64,000 nt of DNA from CAYQQJ01 sp964419935 (GCA_964419935.1 CAYQQJ010000010.1:1-64000); one strand, 5' to 3'; shown: positions 25,262 through 33,883, counted from the stretch's first letter. The notes: generated by a model not told the origin, from the letters alone. Program-made: numbers and translations.

Positions 25262-25471
25262 CTACTGGGTCATATTGCTAAGCTTTTGCGCAGGGGCGCT
25301 CCCCGTAAAGCCGCTCCAGTTGTCTTCCCGGCCTTCCCGCCAGCCACTAAGCCACGTAATTCGTGCTTCACCTGTGTCATGGGGGCACAGGCTGCGCGAT
25401 CTACCGGTAACTCCGGCTTCATAGCCGCGAGAGAAAGCGCGTTCAGTATGGCTGCGTTTTTGGCTTTTCAT
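25262..25471 (-). CDS. rmf: Ribosome modulation factor
   Basis: Binds 70S ribosomes in stationary phase and pairs them into inactive 100S dimers. 69 aa; the family pattern is clear: MKSQKRSHTERAFSRGYEAG at the N-terminus (E. coli has MKRQKRDRLERAHQRGYQAG), then GRSRSLCP and WLSGWREGREDNW. The C-terminus is about 14 aa longer than in E. coli, as in Pseudomonas. AGAGGTG sits 8 nt before the ATG. It is transcribed against its neighbours pyrD and rlmKL, and its position between them is conserved in Pseudomonas, from memory. Expression is probably growth-phase or ppGpp controlled, but no promoter is evident. Confidence 0.93.
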   Translation of the reverse strand: MKSQKRSHTERAFSRGYEAGVTGRSRSLCPHDTGEARITWLSGWREGREDNWSGFTGSAPAQKLSNMTQ

Positions 25472-25798
25472 AGATGTGGCACCTCTTTGACTCGGTTGAT
25501 GTCGTTTGCAGGGCCGAACGCCCTGAAACGGGCTTGAATGAGAAATGGACTCACTTCAGGAACGAAGTTTCGGTTGTGGTAGTCCTGGCGACGTGATGTC
25601 ATGATCGCTATACCCACGTGAGATGATGAACCTGCTATGCACCCGCGACGCGCTGGGCCAACGGTGTGCTTCACCACCGTATTCGTACGCATTCTTCAAA
25701 GGGTGGCTGTTCCATAACTACCAACCCCAGTTAAGCAAATTACAACCATGAAGTGAACGAACCATTACTTCTAGCCACTGCCATTTATATCGCCCCTT

Positions 25799-25829
25799 TG
25801 CATAAAATGGTCGTGTACCATTTTATGCA
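25799..25829. promoter_or_regulatory. Perfect 13-bp inverted repeat before rlmKL
   Basis: TGCATAAAATGGT (25799-25811), CGTGT, ACCATTTTATGCA (25817-25829): a perfect 13-bp dyad with a 5-nt centre, ending 23 nt before the rlmKL ATG. It is AT-rich in contrast to its surroundings. It could be an operator for a dimeric regulator or an RNA hairpin in the leader. The rest of the 25472-25852 gap, which also holds the rmf promoter, shows nothing else that I can name. Confidence 0.7.
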
Positions 25830-25852
25830 TATAAACCTTGAAACCATTTGTT

Positions 25853-28081
25853 ATGACTTTATCGAAAACCTTTTTCGCCAGTTGCCCCAAAGGCCTGGAA
25901 TTGCTATTGCGCGATGAACTCCACAGCCTGAATGGAGGGAATAGTGAGAGCCTGCGTGTCACCGCTGCGGGAGTCTACTTTGAGGGCGATCTGCGCGCCG
26001 CGTACCGCGCATGCCTGTGGTCGCGTTTGGCAAACAAAATCCTGCTACCTCTGGGGAAGTGGGATATTACTAGCGGCGATCAGCTTTACCAAGTGGCACG
26101 TGAACTGGCTTGGGAAGAGCATCTGGCACCAAATTCCAGCTTTTTGGTGGATTTTATCGGCACAAACGAGGCCATTCGCAACTCCCAATTCGGCGCATTG
26201 CGGGTCAAGGATGCTGTGGTTGATCGCCTGCGCCAGGCGCAGGGTGTACGGCCGAATATCGATAAGGTCAACCCGGATGTGCGCCTGAACGCTCATTTGA
26301 CCAAAGGCAGCATCAGGCTCAGCCTGGATTTGTCCGGCGCCAGCCTCCACCGCCGGGGCTATCGAACCGAGCAGGGCGCTGCACCGTTGAAGGAAAATCT
26401 GGCTGCCGCTATTTTGCTTCGCGCAGGATGGCCTGCCATTGCGGCGGCCGGTGGCAGCCTGCTGGACCCCATGTGCGGTTCTGCCACATTTCTGGTGGAA
26501 GGCGGATGGATGGCCGCTGATATCGCGCCGGGCCTGCTGCGCGCCACCGGCGCACAGTCGCGCTTCGGTTTCGAAAAGTGGTTGCAGCATGACGCTGCCC
26601 TGTGGGACCAACTGATTGCGGAAGCTCAGCAGCGCAAACAGTCGGGTTTGGCAAAAGGGCTTCCGGAAATTCGCGGCTATGATGAAAACCCGCGGGTGCT
26701 GGATGCGGCTCTGGGCAACATCGAACGCGCGGGGTTGGAAGACTGGATTCGCATCAGCCGCAAACCGGTGGCTGAATTCAAGCGGCCGACGCACAAGGTC
26801 CTGCAGCCGGGGCTTATGCTGTGCAACCCGCCTTACGGCGAGCGCTTGGGAGAAGAGACGGCCCTGCGCACTGTCTACCGCACGCTTGGGCAAGTCGCCA
26901 AAGCGGAGCTTCCAGGCTGGCAACTGGGTGTCTTTACCGGAAACCCGCAACTGGGTCAGGAGCTGCGCTTACGGCCGCGCCATAAATACAAGTTCTTTAA
27001 TGGCACCATTCCCAGTGAACTCCTGCTGTTTGACCTGCTGAGTGAAGAAGAGGCAACACTGCGGCAGGATGTCGCCCTGACGGACGCAACCGATTCAGCG
27101 GAGATGACAGGCGCAGCCAACGCGCGCCAAGCGTTGGGTGCCGGTGCCGAGATGGTTGCCAACCGTTTGCGCAAAAAACGCAAGCATCTGACCAAATGGT
27201 TGCGTAAGGAAGACGTCCATTGTTACCGCATTTACGATGCGGATATGCCCGAGTATGCCGCGGCAATTGACGTTTACGGTGACCGAATTCATGTGCAGGA
27301 ATACGCTCCTCCCAAAAGTGTGGATGCTGACGCGGCGCAGCGGCGACTGCAGGAACTGTTACAGGCTACTGCCACTGTGTTCGAGTGCGCGGTTGAAGAT
27401 CTTGCGATCAAGACCCGGCAGCGTAACCGGGGCAAACAGCAGTACGAAAAATTGGGTGAGCCTGCAGAGAATCATTTCTTCCCGGTACGCGAGGGGCGCT
27501 GTGAACTTTTGGTCAATTTGCAGGACTATCTGGATACGGGCCTGTTCCTCGACCATCGACCGCTGCGTAAACGCATTGCGGAACACGCGCAAGGCAAAAC
27601 ATTTCTGAATTTGTTTTGCTACACCGCAACTGCCAGCGTGCATGCGGCGTTGGGGGGCGCGCGGGAATCGGTTAGCGTGGATATGTCACACACTTACCTC
27701 GACTGGGCGCGCAAGAATTTTGTACACAACCGAATCAACGAAGCCCGCCATCAGTTGGTGCAGGGTGATTGTTTGCAGTGGCTGCGTGATTGCAGACGCG
27801 GCTTTGACCTCATTATGCTCGACCCTCCCAGCTTTTCGAACTCCAAACGCATGACCGACGTGCTGGATGTGCAACGGGACCATGTTGCGCTGATTTCGCG
27901 CTGCGTCGAACTTCTCACGCCGCAAGGCGTGCTGTACTTTTCGACCAACTTGCGCAGCTTCAGTCTCGATTGGGATTCACTGGCCGACTGCAAGGTCCGT
28001 GATATCAGCAAACAGACGCTGGATCCGGATTTTGCGCAGAATCCCAAAATTCATCAGTGTTTTCAGATTTCAGCAGGCTAA
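25853..28081 (+). CDS. rlmKL: Bifunctional 23S rRNA methyltransferase RlmKL
   Basis: Makes m2G2445 (RlmL part) and m7G2069 (RlmK part) in 23S rRNA. 742 aa: a ferredoxin-like/THUMP region (about 5-155), an RlmL methyltransferase domain with LLDPMCGSATFL and catalytic NPPYGER (near 325), a linker, and the RlmK domain with LNLFCYTATASVHAA and LDPPSF (near 656). The ATG at 25853 gives MTLSKTFFASCPKGLELLL, like E. coli RlmL. A TTG five codons upstream is less likely. The ribosome-binding site is weak. Ends 5 nt before uvrB, so the two are probably co-transcribed. Confidence 0.95.
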   Translation: MTLSKTFFASCPKGLELLLRDELHSLNGGNSESLRVTAAGVYFEGDLRAAYRACLWSRLANKILLPLGKWDITSGDQLYQVARELAWEEHLAPNSSFLVDFIGTNEAIRNSQFGALRVKDAVVDRLRQAQGVRPNIDKVNPDVRLNAHLTKGSIRLSLDLSGASLHRRGYRTEQGAAPLKENLAAAILLRAGWPAIAAAGGSLLDPMCGSATFLVEGGWMAADIAPGLLRATGAQSRFGFEKWLQHDAALWDQLIAEAQQRKQSGLAKGLPEIRGYDENPRVLDAALGNIERAGLEDWIRISRKPVAEFKRPTHKVLQPGLMLCNPPYGERLGEETALRTVYRTLGQVAKAELPGWQLGVFTGNPQLGQELRLRPRHKYKFFNGTIPSELLLFDLLSEEEATLRQDVALTDATDSAEMTGAANARQALGAGAEMVANRLRKKRKHLTKWLRKEDVHCYRIYDADMPEYAAAIDVYGDRIHVQEYAPPKSVDADAAQRRLQELLQATATVFECAVEDLAIKTRQRNRGKQQYEKLGEPAENHFFPVREGRCELLVNLQDYLDTGLFLDHRPLRKRIAEHAQGKTFLNLFCYTATASVHAALGGARESVSVDMSHTYLDWARKNFVHNRINEARHQLVQGDCLQWLRDCRRGFDLIMLDPPSFSNSKRMTDVLDVQRDHVALISRCVELLTPQGVLYFSTNLRSFSLDWDSLADCKVRDISKQTLDPDFAQNPKIHQCFQISAG

Positions 28082-28086
28082 AACCT

Positions 28087-30084
28087 ATGAAGCCATTCAA
28101 AATGAAAAGTGCCTACCAGCCCGCAGGTGATCAACCCAAGGCGATCGAAGGTTTGGTGGACGGAATAGAATCCGGGCTGGCTCACCAGACGCTGCTCGGG
28201 GTTACCGGGTCCGGTAAGACGTTCACCATCGCCAATGTTATTGAACGTGTTCAACGTCCGACGCTGGTGATGGCACACAACAAAACACTGGCGGCGCAGC
28301 TATACGGCGAATTCAAGGAATTTTTTCCGGACAATGCCGTGGAATATTTTGTTTCCTACTACGACTATTATCAGCCGGAGGCTTACGTTCCTTCCTCCGA
28401 CACCTTTATTGAAAAGGATGCCTCAGTCAACGAACATATCGAGCAGATGCGTCTGTCGGCAACCAAGGCGCTGATGGAGCGCAAGGATTCCGTCGTGGTT
28501 GCCACAGTTTCGGCCATTTACGGTTTGGGCGACCCGGAGGTATATATGAAAATGCTGCTGCACATCGTGCGGGGCGAAGCCATTGATCAGCGTACCTTGC
28601 TCAGGCGCCTGGCGGAACTGCAATACACTCGCAACGACATTGATTTCCATCGCGCCACCTATCGCGTGCGCGGTGACGTGATCGATATCTATCCGGCCGA
28701 CTCGGATGAACACGCCATTCGTGTGGAATTGTTCGATGAGGAAATCGAACAGATATCCCTGTTTGATCCCCTTACCGGCGAGGTTTTGCAGAAGCTTCCC
28801 CGTTACACAATTTACCCCAAAAGTCACTACGTCACTCCGCGAGAACGGATACTGGATGCGGTGGAAAAAATCAAGGTGGAATTGGCTGAACGCCTGGAGC
28901 AATTGCGCAGCAACGACAAACTGGTGGAAGCCCAGCGTTTGGAGCAGCGAGCAAAATATGATCTGGAAATGATGCAGGAGCTTGGCTACTGCAACGGCAT
29001 CGAGAACTACAGTCGCTATCTTTCCGGCCGCGAAGCGGGCCTGCCGCCACCGACACTGTTCGATTATTTACCGGCGGAAGCCTTGTTGGTAATCGATGAA
29101 TCCCACGTAACCGTGCCGCAGATTGGTGGCATGTATAAGGGCGACCGCTCCCGCAAGGAAACCCTCGTCGAGTACGGCTTCCGGTTGCCGTCGGCCCTGG
29201 ATAACCGCCCCATGCGATTTGATGAGTGGGAGCGCATTGCGCCTCAGGCGATATTTGTTTCCGCCACACCGGGCCCCTATGAAGCGGAACACGCCGGTCA
29301 GGTGGTGGAGCAAGTGGTGCGGCCAACAGGGCTTATTGACCCCGCTATTGAGGTTCGCCCGGCGGGGACTCAGGTTGACGATACGTTGTCGGAAATCAAT
29401 AAACGTGTTGCACAAAATGAACGTGTGTTGATTACTGTTCTGACCAAACGCATGGCGGAAGATCTTACGGAGTATCTGTCTGAGCACAATGTCCGCGTCC
29501 GCTACTTGCACTCCGACATTGAAACGGTGGAGCGGGTGGAAATTATCCGTGACTTGCGTTTGGGCGAATTTGATGTGCTGGTGGGCATCAACCTGCTGCG
29601 TGAAGGGCTGGATATGCCGGAGGTTTCCTTGGTCGCAATCTTTGATGCGGACAAGGAAGGTTTTTTGCGCTCGGATCGTTCACTGATACAGACCATCGGC
29701 CGCGCCGCGCGCAACGTCAATGGTCGCGCCATTTTGTATGCAGACAAGATTACCGGTTCCATGCGCCGCGCCATTGATGAAACTGAAAGACGCCGGGAAA
29801 AACAGATTGCTTTCAACCTGGCCAACAATATTACGCCAATGGGTATTAACAAAACCATTGGCGATATTATGGAAGGTGCGCGCATCCCGGGATCCAAGCC
29901 CAACCGGAAGCGCGGTGCAGTGGCGGATAAGCCGGGTGATTATTCGGTGCCGACTCAAGTCAAAGACGTGTGGGCACTGGTGGATAAACTGGAGAAGGAA
30001 ATGTTTGCAGCGGCAAAAAATCTGGAATTTGAAAAGGCCGCCCAGCTGCGCGACCAGATTCACAAGCTCAAGGAGAGTGCGTAA
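28087..30084 (+). CDS. uvrB: Excinuclease ABC subunit B
   Basis: Damage-verifying helicase-like subunit of UvrABC nucleotide excision repair. 665 aa: Walker A GVTGSGKT near residue 40, the beta-hairpin region YYDYYQPEAY, the helicase motifs DESHVT and GINLLREGLD, QTIGRAARN, and a C-terminal UVR/UvrC-binding coiled coil (LEKEMFAAAKNLEFEKAAQL). The start at 28087 matches E. coli UvrB; a reading frame extends ten codons upstream into rlmKL. GCAGG within the end of rlmKL may serve as ribosome-binding site. No LexA box was seen upstream, unlike E. coli uvrB, so SOS control is not supported here. Confidence 0.97.
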   Translation: MKPFKMKSAYQPAGDQPKAIEGLVDGIESGLAHQTLLGVTGSGKTFTIANVIERVQRPTLVMAHNKTLAAQLYGEFKEFFPDNAVEYFVSYYDYYQPEAYVPSSDTFIEKDASVNEHIEQMRLSATKALMERKDSVVVATVSAIYGLGDPEVYMKMLLHIVRGEAIDQRTLLRRLAELQYTRNDIDFHRATYRVRGDVIDIYPADSDEHAIRVELFDEEIEQISLFDPLTGEVLQKLPRYTIYPKSHYVTPRERILDAVEKIKVELAERLEQLRSNDKLVEAQRLEQRAKYDLEMMQELGYCNGIENYSRYLSGREAGLPPPTLFDYLPAEALLVIDESHVTVPQIGGMYKGDRSRKETLVEYGFRLPSALDNRPMRFDEWERIAPQAIFVSATPGPYEAEHAGQVVEQVVRPTGLIDPAIEVRPAGTQVDDTLSEINKRVAQNERVLITVLTKRMAEDLTEYLSEHNVRVRYLHSDIETVERVEIIRDLRLGEFDVLVGINLLREGLDMPEVSLVAIFDADKEGFLRSDRSLIQTIGRAARNVNGRAILYADKITGSMRRAIDETERRREKQIAFNLANNITPMGINKTIGDIMEGARIPGSKPNRKRGAVADKPGDYSVPTQVKDVWALVDKLEKEMFAAAKNLEFEKAAQLRDQIHKLKESA

Positions 30085-30167
30085 TACCGAGAAAGAATCC
30101 TAAAATTAATGTGACGCAGCAGTCAAAACCGATATATTAGAAAGTGGATAATCAATATCGGGGGAGA

Positions 30168-30277
30168 GACATGAATCCGGCATTCACTCTCGTGACACGC
30201 CGTAAATACTTCCATGTAGGCTCGGCACCAGCATCCATGCTGGTGACGGTCACGAGAGCAAACGCCGAATTCATGTC
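30168..30277 (+). repeat. 110-bp palindromic dispersed element, copy B
   Basis: Same length and order as copy A (18728-18837). Outer arms are GACATGAAT / ATTCATGTC; the middle stem is CTCTCGTGAC / GTCACGAGAG; the central hairpin is CACCAGCAT-CC-ATGCTGGTG. Compared with A, both arms change together (TGTGAC/GTCACA to CGTGAC/GTCACG; CGCCAGC/GCTGGCG to CACCAGC/GCTGGTG), so pairing is kept. It lies between the convergent uvrB and PP2C genes. Confidence 0.88.
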
Positions 30278-30318
30278 TTTGAAGTCTATCGCACACCGAT
30301 GGTAAGAACTCTCAAGGA

Positions 30319-30474
30319 GTTTGTCATCGGAATAACTCTTTCGAAACCCTCGCGGCAGAAACGCCGCGGGACCGCTCAATGGCATCCTGCCATCGCGGCA
30401 TTAGTGCATCCATGCACGTCGGAGCTACAGGGATGTATTTATGCGTTTTCGAAAGGGTCATCCCCATGACAAAC
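30319..30474. repeat. 156-bp compound palindromic element
   Basis: Imperfect terminal inverted repeats of about 29 nt: GTTTGTCAT...CTTTCGAAAC on the left, GTTTTCGAAAGGG...ATGACAAAC on the right. Between them lie three small hairpins: CGCGGC/GCCGCG, ATGGCA/TGCCAT and GTGCAT/ATGCAC. The stretch CTACAGGGATGTATTTATG resembles, in reverse orientation, the unpaired core of the 110-bp element. It follows copy B after 41 nt. No coding capacity. Together the two elements fill most of the 30085-30528 gap. Confidence 0.7.
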
Positions 30475-30528
30475 GGGCAGCCTATGCGAATCTCAGTTGG
30501 AATCGAGTATTCAACAGGCTGCTGGTGA

Positions 30529-31368
30529 TCACAGTCCGAGTTTCGTCTTCCAGCGTCGCCAGTAACTGCGCGCACTCTGCAGGCCCCGCTCGACGCCGTT
30601 GGGGCAGTTGATCAGCGCGACGCTGATATTGTCTTTGCCACCCTGATCCAGCGCTTGGGCGATCAGAGCCCGCGTCGCAGCCTCGGTATCTGGATGCTGC
30701 TTGAGTATCTGCTGAATTTGTGCGCTGCTGACCGCGTCAGTCAATCCATCACTGCACAGCAAAATGCGATCGTTGGGGTACCATTTCATTTGGCAAATAT
30801 CGACGGTTAATGTCTCGATGTCCAGTGAGCCCAGGCATTGGGTAATGATGTTCTTGTCCGGATGTTGCTGCATTTCCTCGGCATTGATAACGCCGGAATC
30901 GAACAGCATCTGTACATAGGAATGATCCGAGGTTAGCTGTATCAGCTCGCCTTGACCGGACAGTTGACGGACCTGGTCGTCCGATTCGCCATGGGTGTTG
31001 GCGGGCTCGGCCGGTGGTTGCCATAGGTAAGCCCGGCTGTCGCCGACCCAGGCGATCTGATAGCTCAAGCCTTGCGAATACAGGGCAACAACCGTAGAGC
31101 CCATCCCCGTGCCGCCAATGCCGGCTTCGGCGGCTTTGATGACCGCCTCATGGGCCAGTTCAATTGCCCGTTGCAGCGACTGCCCCTGGGCAATTTGGCG
31201 GTCGATGGTTTCCGCCACTATGGCGCTGGCCACTTCTCCCGCCGCATGACCTCCCATCCCGTCTGCCACCAACCATAAACCGGTATGAGGATTGCTGAGA
31301 ATGGTGTCTTCGTTGTTGGTGCGTTTGAGCCCCACATCCGTGGCAGCGCTGTATTGCTTGAAAGACAT
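30529..31368 (-). CDS. PP2C-family serine/threonine phosphatase
   Basis: Metal-dependent protein phosphatase, 279 aa, cytosolic, close to bacterial PrpC/Stp. All main motifs are present: TNNED (motif 1), VADGMGGHAAGE with the metal Asp-Gly, GMGSTVVA, AWVGDSRAYL, LTSDHSYV, LCSDGLTDAV and GGKDNISV. It should dephosphorylate Ser/Thr-phosphorylated proteins. It is divergent from two FHA (phosphothreonine-binding) genes, which suggests one signalling unit, yet no Hanks-type kinase lies in the window. The ribosome-binding site is weak (CAGG). A T6SS role, as for PppA, is not supported because no tss genes are present. Confidence 0.92.
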   Translation of the reverse strand: MSFKQYSAATDVGLKRTNNEDTILSNPHTGLWLVADGMGGHAAGEVASAIVAETIDRQIAQGQSLQRAIELAHEAVIKAAEAGIGGTGMGSTVVALYSQGLSYQIAWVGDSRAYLWQPPAEPANTHGESDDQVRQLSGQGELIQLTSDHSYVQMLFDSGVINAEEMQQHPDKNIITQCLGSLDIETLTVDICQMKWYPNDRILLCSDGLTDAVSSAQIQQILKQHPDTEAATRALIAQALDQGGKDNISVALINCPNGVERGLQSARSYWRRWKTKLGL

Positions 31369-31646
31369 ATAGGCTTCGGCCTGAGCAATGAATCGGGCTA
31401 TTGTTGCAAATCAGAGGCCGGATAGAAACCTTGCAGTTCGGCGGGTATTTTGTTTTGAGCGCGGAATTTGGAACTGGTCCACAGATTGAAGCGTTCTGCA
31501 GCCTTTGGGGCGGCCATTGCGGCGCGGTAACCGGGGCATGAACTCTTGTGCGTGGGCGGGTCTAACAAACTTCAAGCTTTTGCGGTTTATGAGTATTGGC
31601 AGTTGGCGTAGTAGCAGTTGAAGAACACGGCTGGAGCCTGAATGAA

Positions 31647-32822
31647 ATGATGCAGTTGCAAATCAATGGTAAACAAAAGCAGCGTCTTTGGTTAACAAAA
31701 TCCCATTACTCCATCGGAAACTCGGCCAATTGTGATATTCGGCTCGCGGATAAGTCTGTGCGCAGCCTGCACGCGCATTTGATGATGGATGGTGATACCC
31801 CCAGCCTGGTGCGGGAGGAGGGTGCGGTCGTCAAACTCAATGGCGTACCGCTGGAGATGGAGTCCCGCTTACTGCACGGTGACCGAATCCGGATTGGAAA
31901 TGTCCAGATGCAGATCCGGGATTCCCGTCAATCAAGTGATCTTCAGAAAACCGATGAACCGCCGCTCGGATGGGAGTTACAGGGAATGAACCCCGCATTG
32001 TCGGGCAAACTGTTTACGATTGCGGGCGTAATGGTGGTGGGGCGCGCCAACGAGTGCGACATTCATTTAGGTGAAGCTCATTTGTCCCGGCGGCACGCAC
32101 AGTTGCGGGTCACCGCTGATGGTTTGGAGGTGGAAGATCTTGATTCGGCCAATGGGACTTATGTCAATGGTCGCAGGGTCAGCAAAGCGGCACTCAAAAG
32201 TGGCGACGAATTATGTTTTGATACGCTCAGGTTTCGGGTCATACATACTGCGACCACTGATGAGACACTGATACGCCCGTCTACGGCACACTCGGATGCT
32301 ATGGGAGAAGTTGCGCAGTATGTCGCGCAAGAGCAAACGAATGGAGCAGCGATTGAGTCGGGCAATGCTGACGCGGATATCGATTATACCGACGCGAATC
32401 ACCGCTCCGACCGACACCGCTCTGGCCACCAAAGCGCGAATGCGACTGAATCCGGTGGCGGAACAGCCTCTGCTCGGGCGAACATGGAGAATCCCGAAGA
32501 TCCATTTGGCGTTCATGCGGCTTCGCGCGATGCAGACCGCCAGCAGGGAAAGTCGCTCGGAGAAGACGACCACGATCCGCAACCCGCTGTACCCACGGCG
32601 ATCGAGATTCAGCTTGAGACGCTGCGCCGCCAGCGGGACGAGCGACGAGATCTGGCCGGCGCGTCCTCCATCCAGCCTGTCGGTGGTATTGTGGATGGCG
32701 GTCGTCTTGCATTGATGATGGCGCTGGTCGCAGTGGCTGGGATTATCTGGGGTGCCATGTCGTTTTTCGACCCCTCTTTTTTCGGCGCTCCAGCGTCATT
32801 GGTGGGCAATTCCATCAAATAA
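31647..32822 (+). CDS. Tail-anchored protein with two FHA domains (1)
   Basis: 391 aa. The N-terminal FHA-like domain (about 5-92) has lost the usual Ser-Arg..His core (it reads SLHAHL). The second FHA (about 108-190) is canonical, with GRANECDI, LSRRHA and SANGTYVNGR, and should bind phosphothreonine. A long polar linker (about 200-345) rich in His, Asp and Arg follows, then one C-terminal membrane segment (LALMMALVAVAGIIWGAMSF) and a short tail, so the FHA domains face the cytosol. The ATG at 31647 has GGAG 10 nt upstream; an upstream TTG (31596) is in frame but lacks one. Paralogue of the gene at 33011. Confidence 0.85.
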   Translation: MMQLQINGKQKQRLWLTKSHYSIGNSANCDIRLADKSVRSLHAHLMMDGDTPSLVREEGAVVKLNGVPLEMESRLLHGDRIRIGNVQMQIRDSRQSSDLQKTDEPPLGWELQGMNPALSGKLFTIAGVMVVGRANECDIHLGEAHLSRRHAQLRVTADGLEVEDLDSANGTYVNGRRVSKAALKSGDELCFDTLRFRVIHTATTDETLIRPSTAHSDAMGEVAQYVAQEQTNGAAIESGNADADIDYTDANHRSDRHRSGHQSANATESGGGTASARANMENPEDPFGVHAASRDADRQQGKSLGEDDHDPQPAVPTAIEIQLETLRRQRDERRDLAGASSIQPVGGIVDGGRLALMMALVAVAGIIWGAMSFFDPSFFGAPASLVGNSIK

Positions 32823-32879
32823 GCAAGCGGTAGCATCTATTGCTCGCTGAAGCCAAATAGACTATAAACACTCCATAAA

Positions 32880-32908
32880 AAGATCGGACAGGTAACAAGA
32901 TCGGACAG
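32880..32908. repeat. 12-nt direct repeat upstream of the second FHA gene
   Basis: AAGATCGGACAG occurs at 32880-32891 and again at 32897-32908, a 17-nt period, in the 188-bp gap between the two FHA genes. Same-face spacing of about 1.6 helical turns is not ideal for a classical tandem operator, so it may be a simple duplication. Confidence 0.6.
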
Positions 32909-33010
32909 TTATGACTGACCCGAACCGGGGGGCTGTACTAGTCACACCGCATCCAAGCCTCCACCTCGTGGAACACCAATATCAAACAATAACAAAGAGT
33001 TTTTGCTCTC

Positions 33011-33883
33011 ATGTTACAAATCGCTTTGCTCGGCACAAACAAGCCGCCGATCTGGTTAGTTGAATCCCGCTACCGTCTCGGCAAAGCCGCCGTGTGTGAT
33101 ATCCGGCTGCCCGACGATACCTTGCTGGATGTTCATCTGCAATTGCACGTCGATGGCGATTGCCTGACGCTGCAACCGGCCAGCGGCGCGTTGGTGTTGG
33201 TCAACGGAATGCGCGCGACGGCTGGTTCTTCCCTGAATCACGGGGATCGTCTCAAGCTCGGCCGCACTCAACTGGCCATTGTTGATCCAAAAATTGCGAT
33301 GCAAACGGAGGGCTCAGCAGATGGCGCAGTGACAACCGCGCAGGGAGAGCCACTCTGGGTTCTTCAGGGGCTGGGCACCGCGCTCAGTGATAAACGCTAT
33401 GCGATTAACGGCACCATGGTGGCGGGGCGGTCTCGGGAATGTGATCTGTGCCTGGCCGTGGCGCATTTATCTCGTCAGCATGCGCGTTTGACGCCAGACG
33501 GGAAGGGCCTGCAGGTGGAAGATCTTGGCTCGGCCAACGGGACGTTCATCAATGGAAAGCGTATCGAGCGGGGCTATCTCAAGAACGGTGATGAGCTGCG
33601 ATTTGATACTGTGCGCTTTCGGGTACTCGGCGCCGGTGCCGATACCGATCCGGACAAAACGAAGGTCCGGCCGATAATGCAGCCTGTGGGTGCTAAACGG
33701 ACATCCCCAACGCCCGCCAAACAACGCGCGGCGCCGAGTTTGGCTGTTGATTCCCTGGTGACTGCACCGTCATCTGCCGCTGAAACGCCCGGCGCCGGCG
33801 CGGGTTTGTCTATGCGCCTCGGGTATATCGGCTTCGCATTGCTGGTGATTGTCGGCGGAATCTTCTGGGCGTTGGGACGTTAA
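33011..33883 (+). CDS. Tail-anchored protein with two FHA domains (2)
   Basis: 290 aa, same plan as the gene at 31647: a degenerate N-terminal FHA (about 3-92; no Ser-Arg..His core, DVHLQL instead), a canonical FHA (about 115-200; GRSRECDL, LSRQHA, SANGTFINGK), a shorter linker, and a C-terminal membrane segment (YIGFALLVIVGGIFWALG) with only an Arg behind it. The two proteins clearly arose by duplication. The start ATG has AAAGAG about 12 nt upstream. Likely a membrane-tethered reader of phosphothreonine marks that the divergent PP2C would erase; the writer kinase is not in the window. Confidence 0.85.
   Translation: MLQIALLGTNKPPIWLVESRYRLGKAAVCDIRLPDDTLLDVHLQLHVDGDCLTLQPASGALVLVNGMRATAGSSLNHGDRLKLGRTQLAIVDPKIAMQTEGSADGAVTTAQGEPLWVLQGLGTALSDKRYAINGTMVAGRSRECDLCLAVAHLSRQHARLTPDGKGLQVEDLGSANGTFINGKRIERGYLKNGDELRFDTVRFRVLGAGADTDPDKTKVRPIMQPVGAKRTSPTPAKQRAAPSLAVDSLVTAPSSAAETPGAGAGLSMRLGYIGFALLVIVGGIFWALGR

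Noticed and set aside
28057..28087. Longer uvrB start inside rlmKL
   Set aside because: The extra ten codons do not resemble UvrB; the start at 28087 matches the family.
30529..33883. Part of a type VI secretion cluster (PP2C and FHA genes)
   Set aside because: No tss genes in the window, and the FHA proteins are tail-anchored, unlike T6SS Fha.
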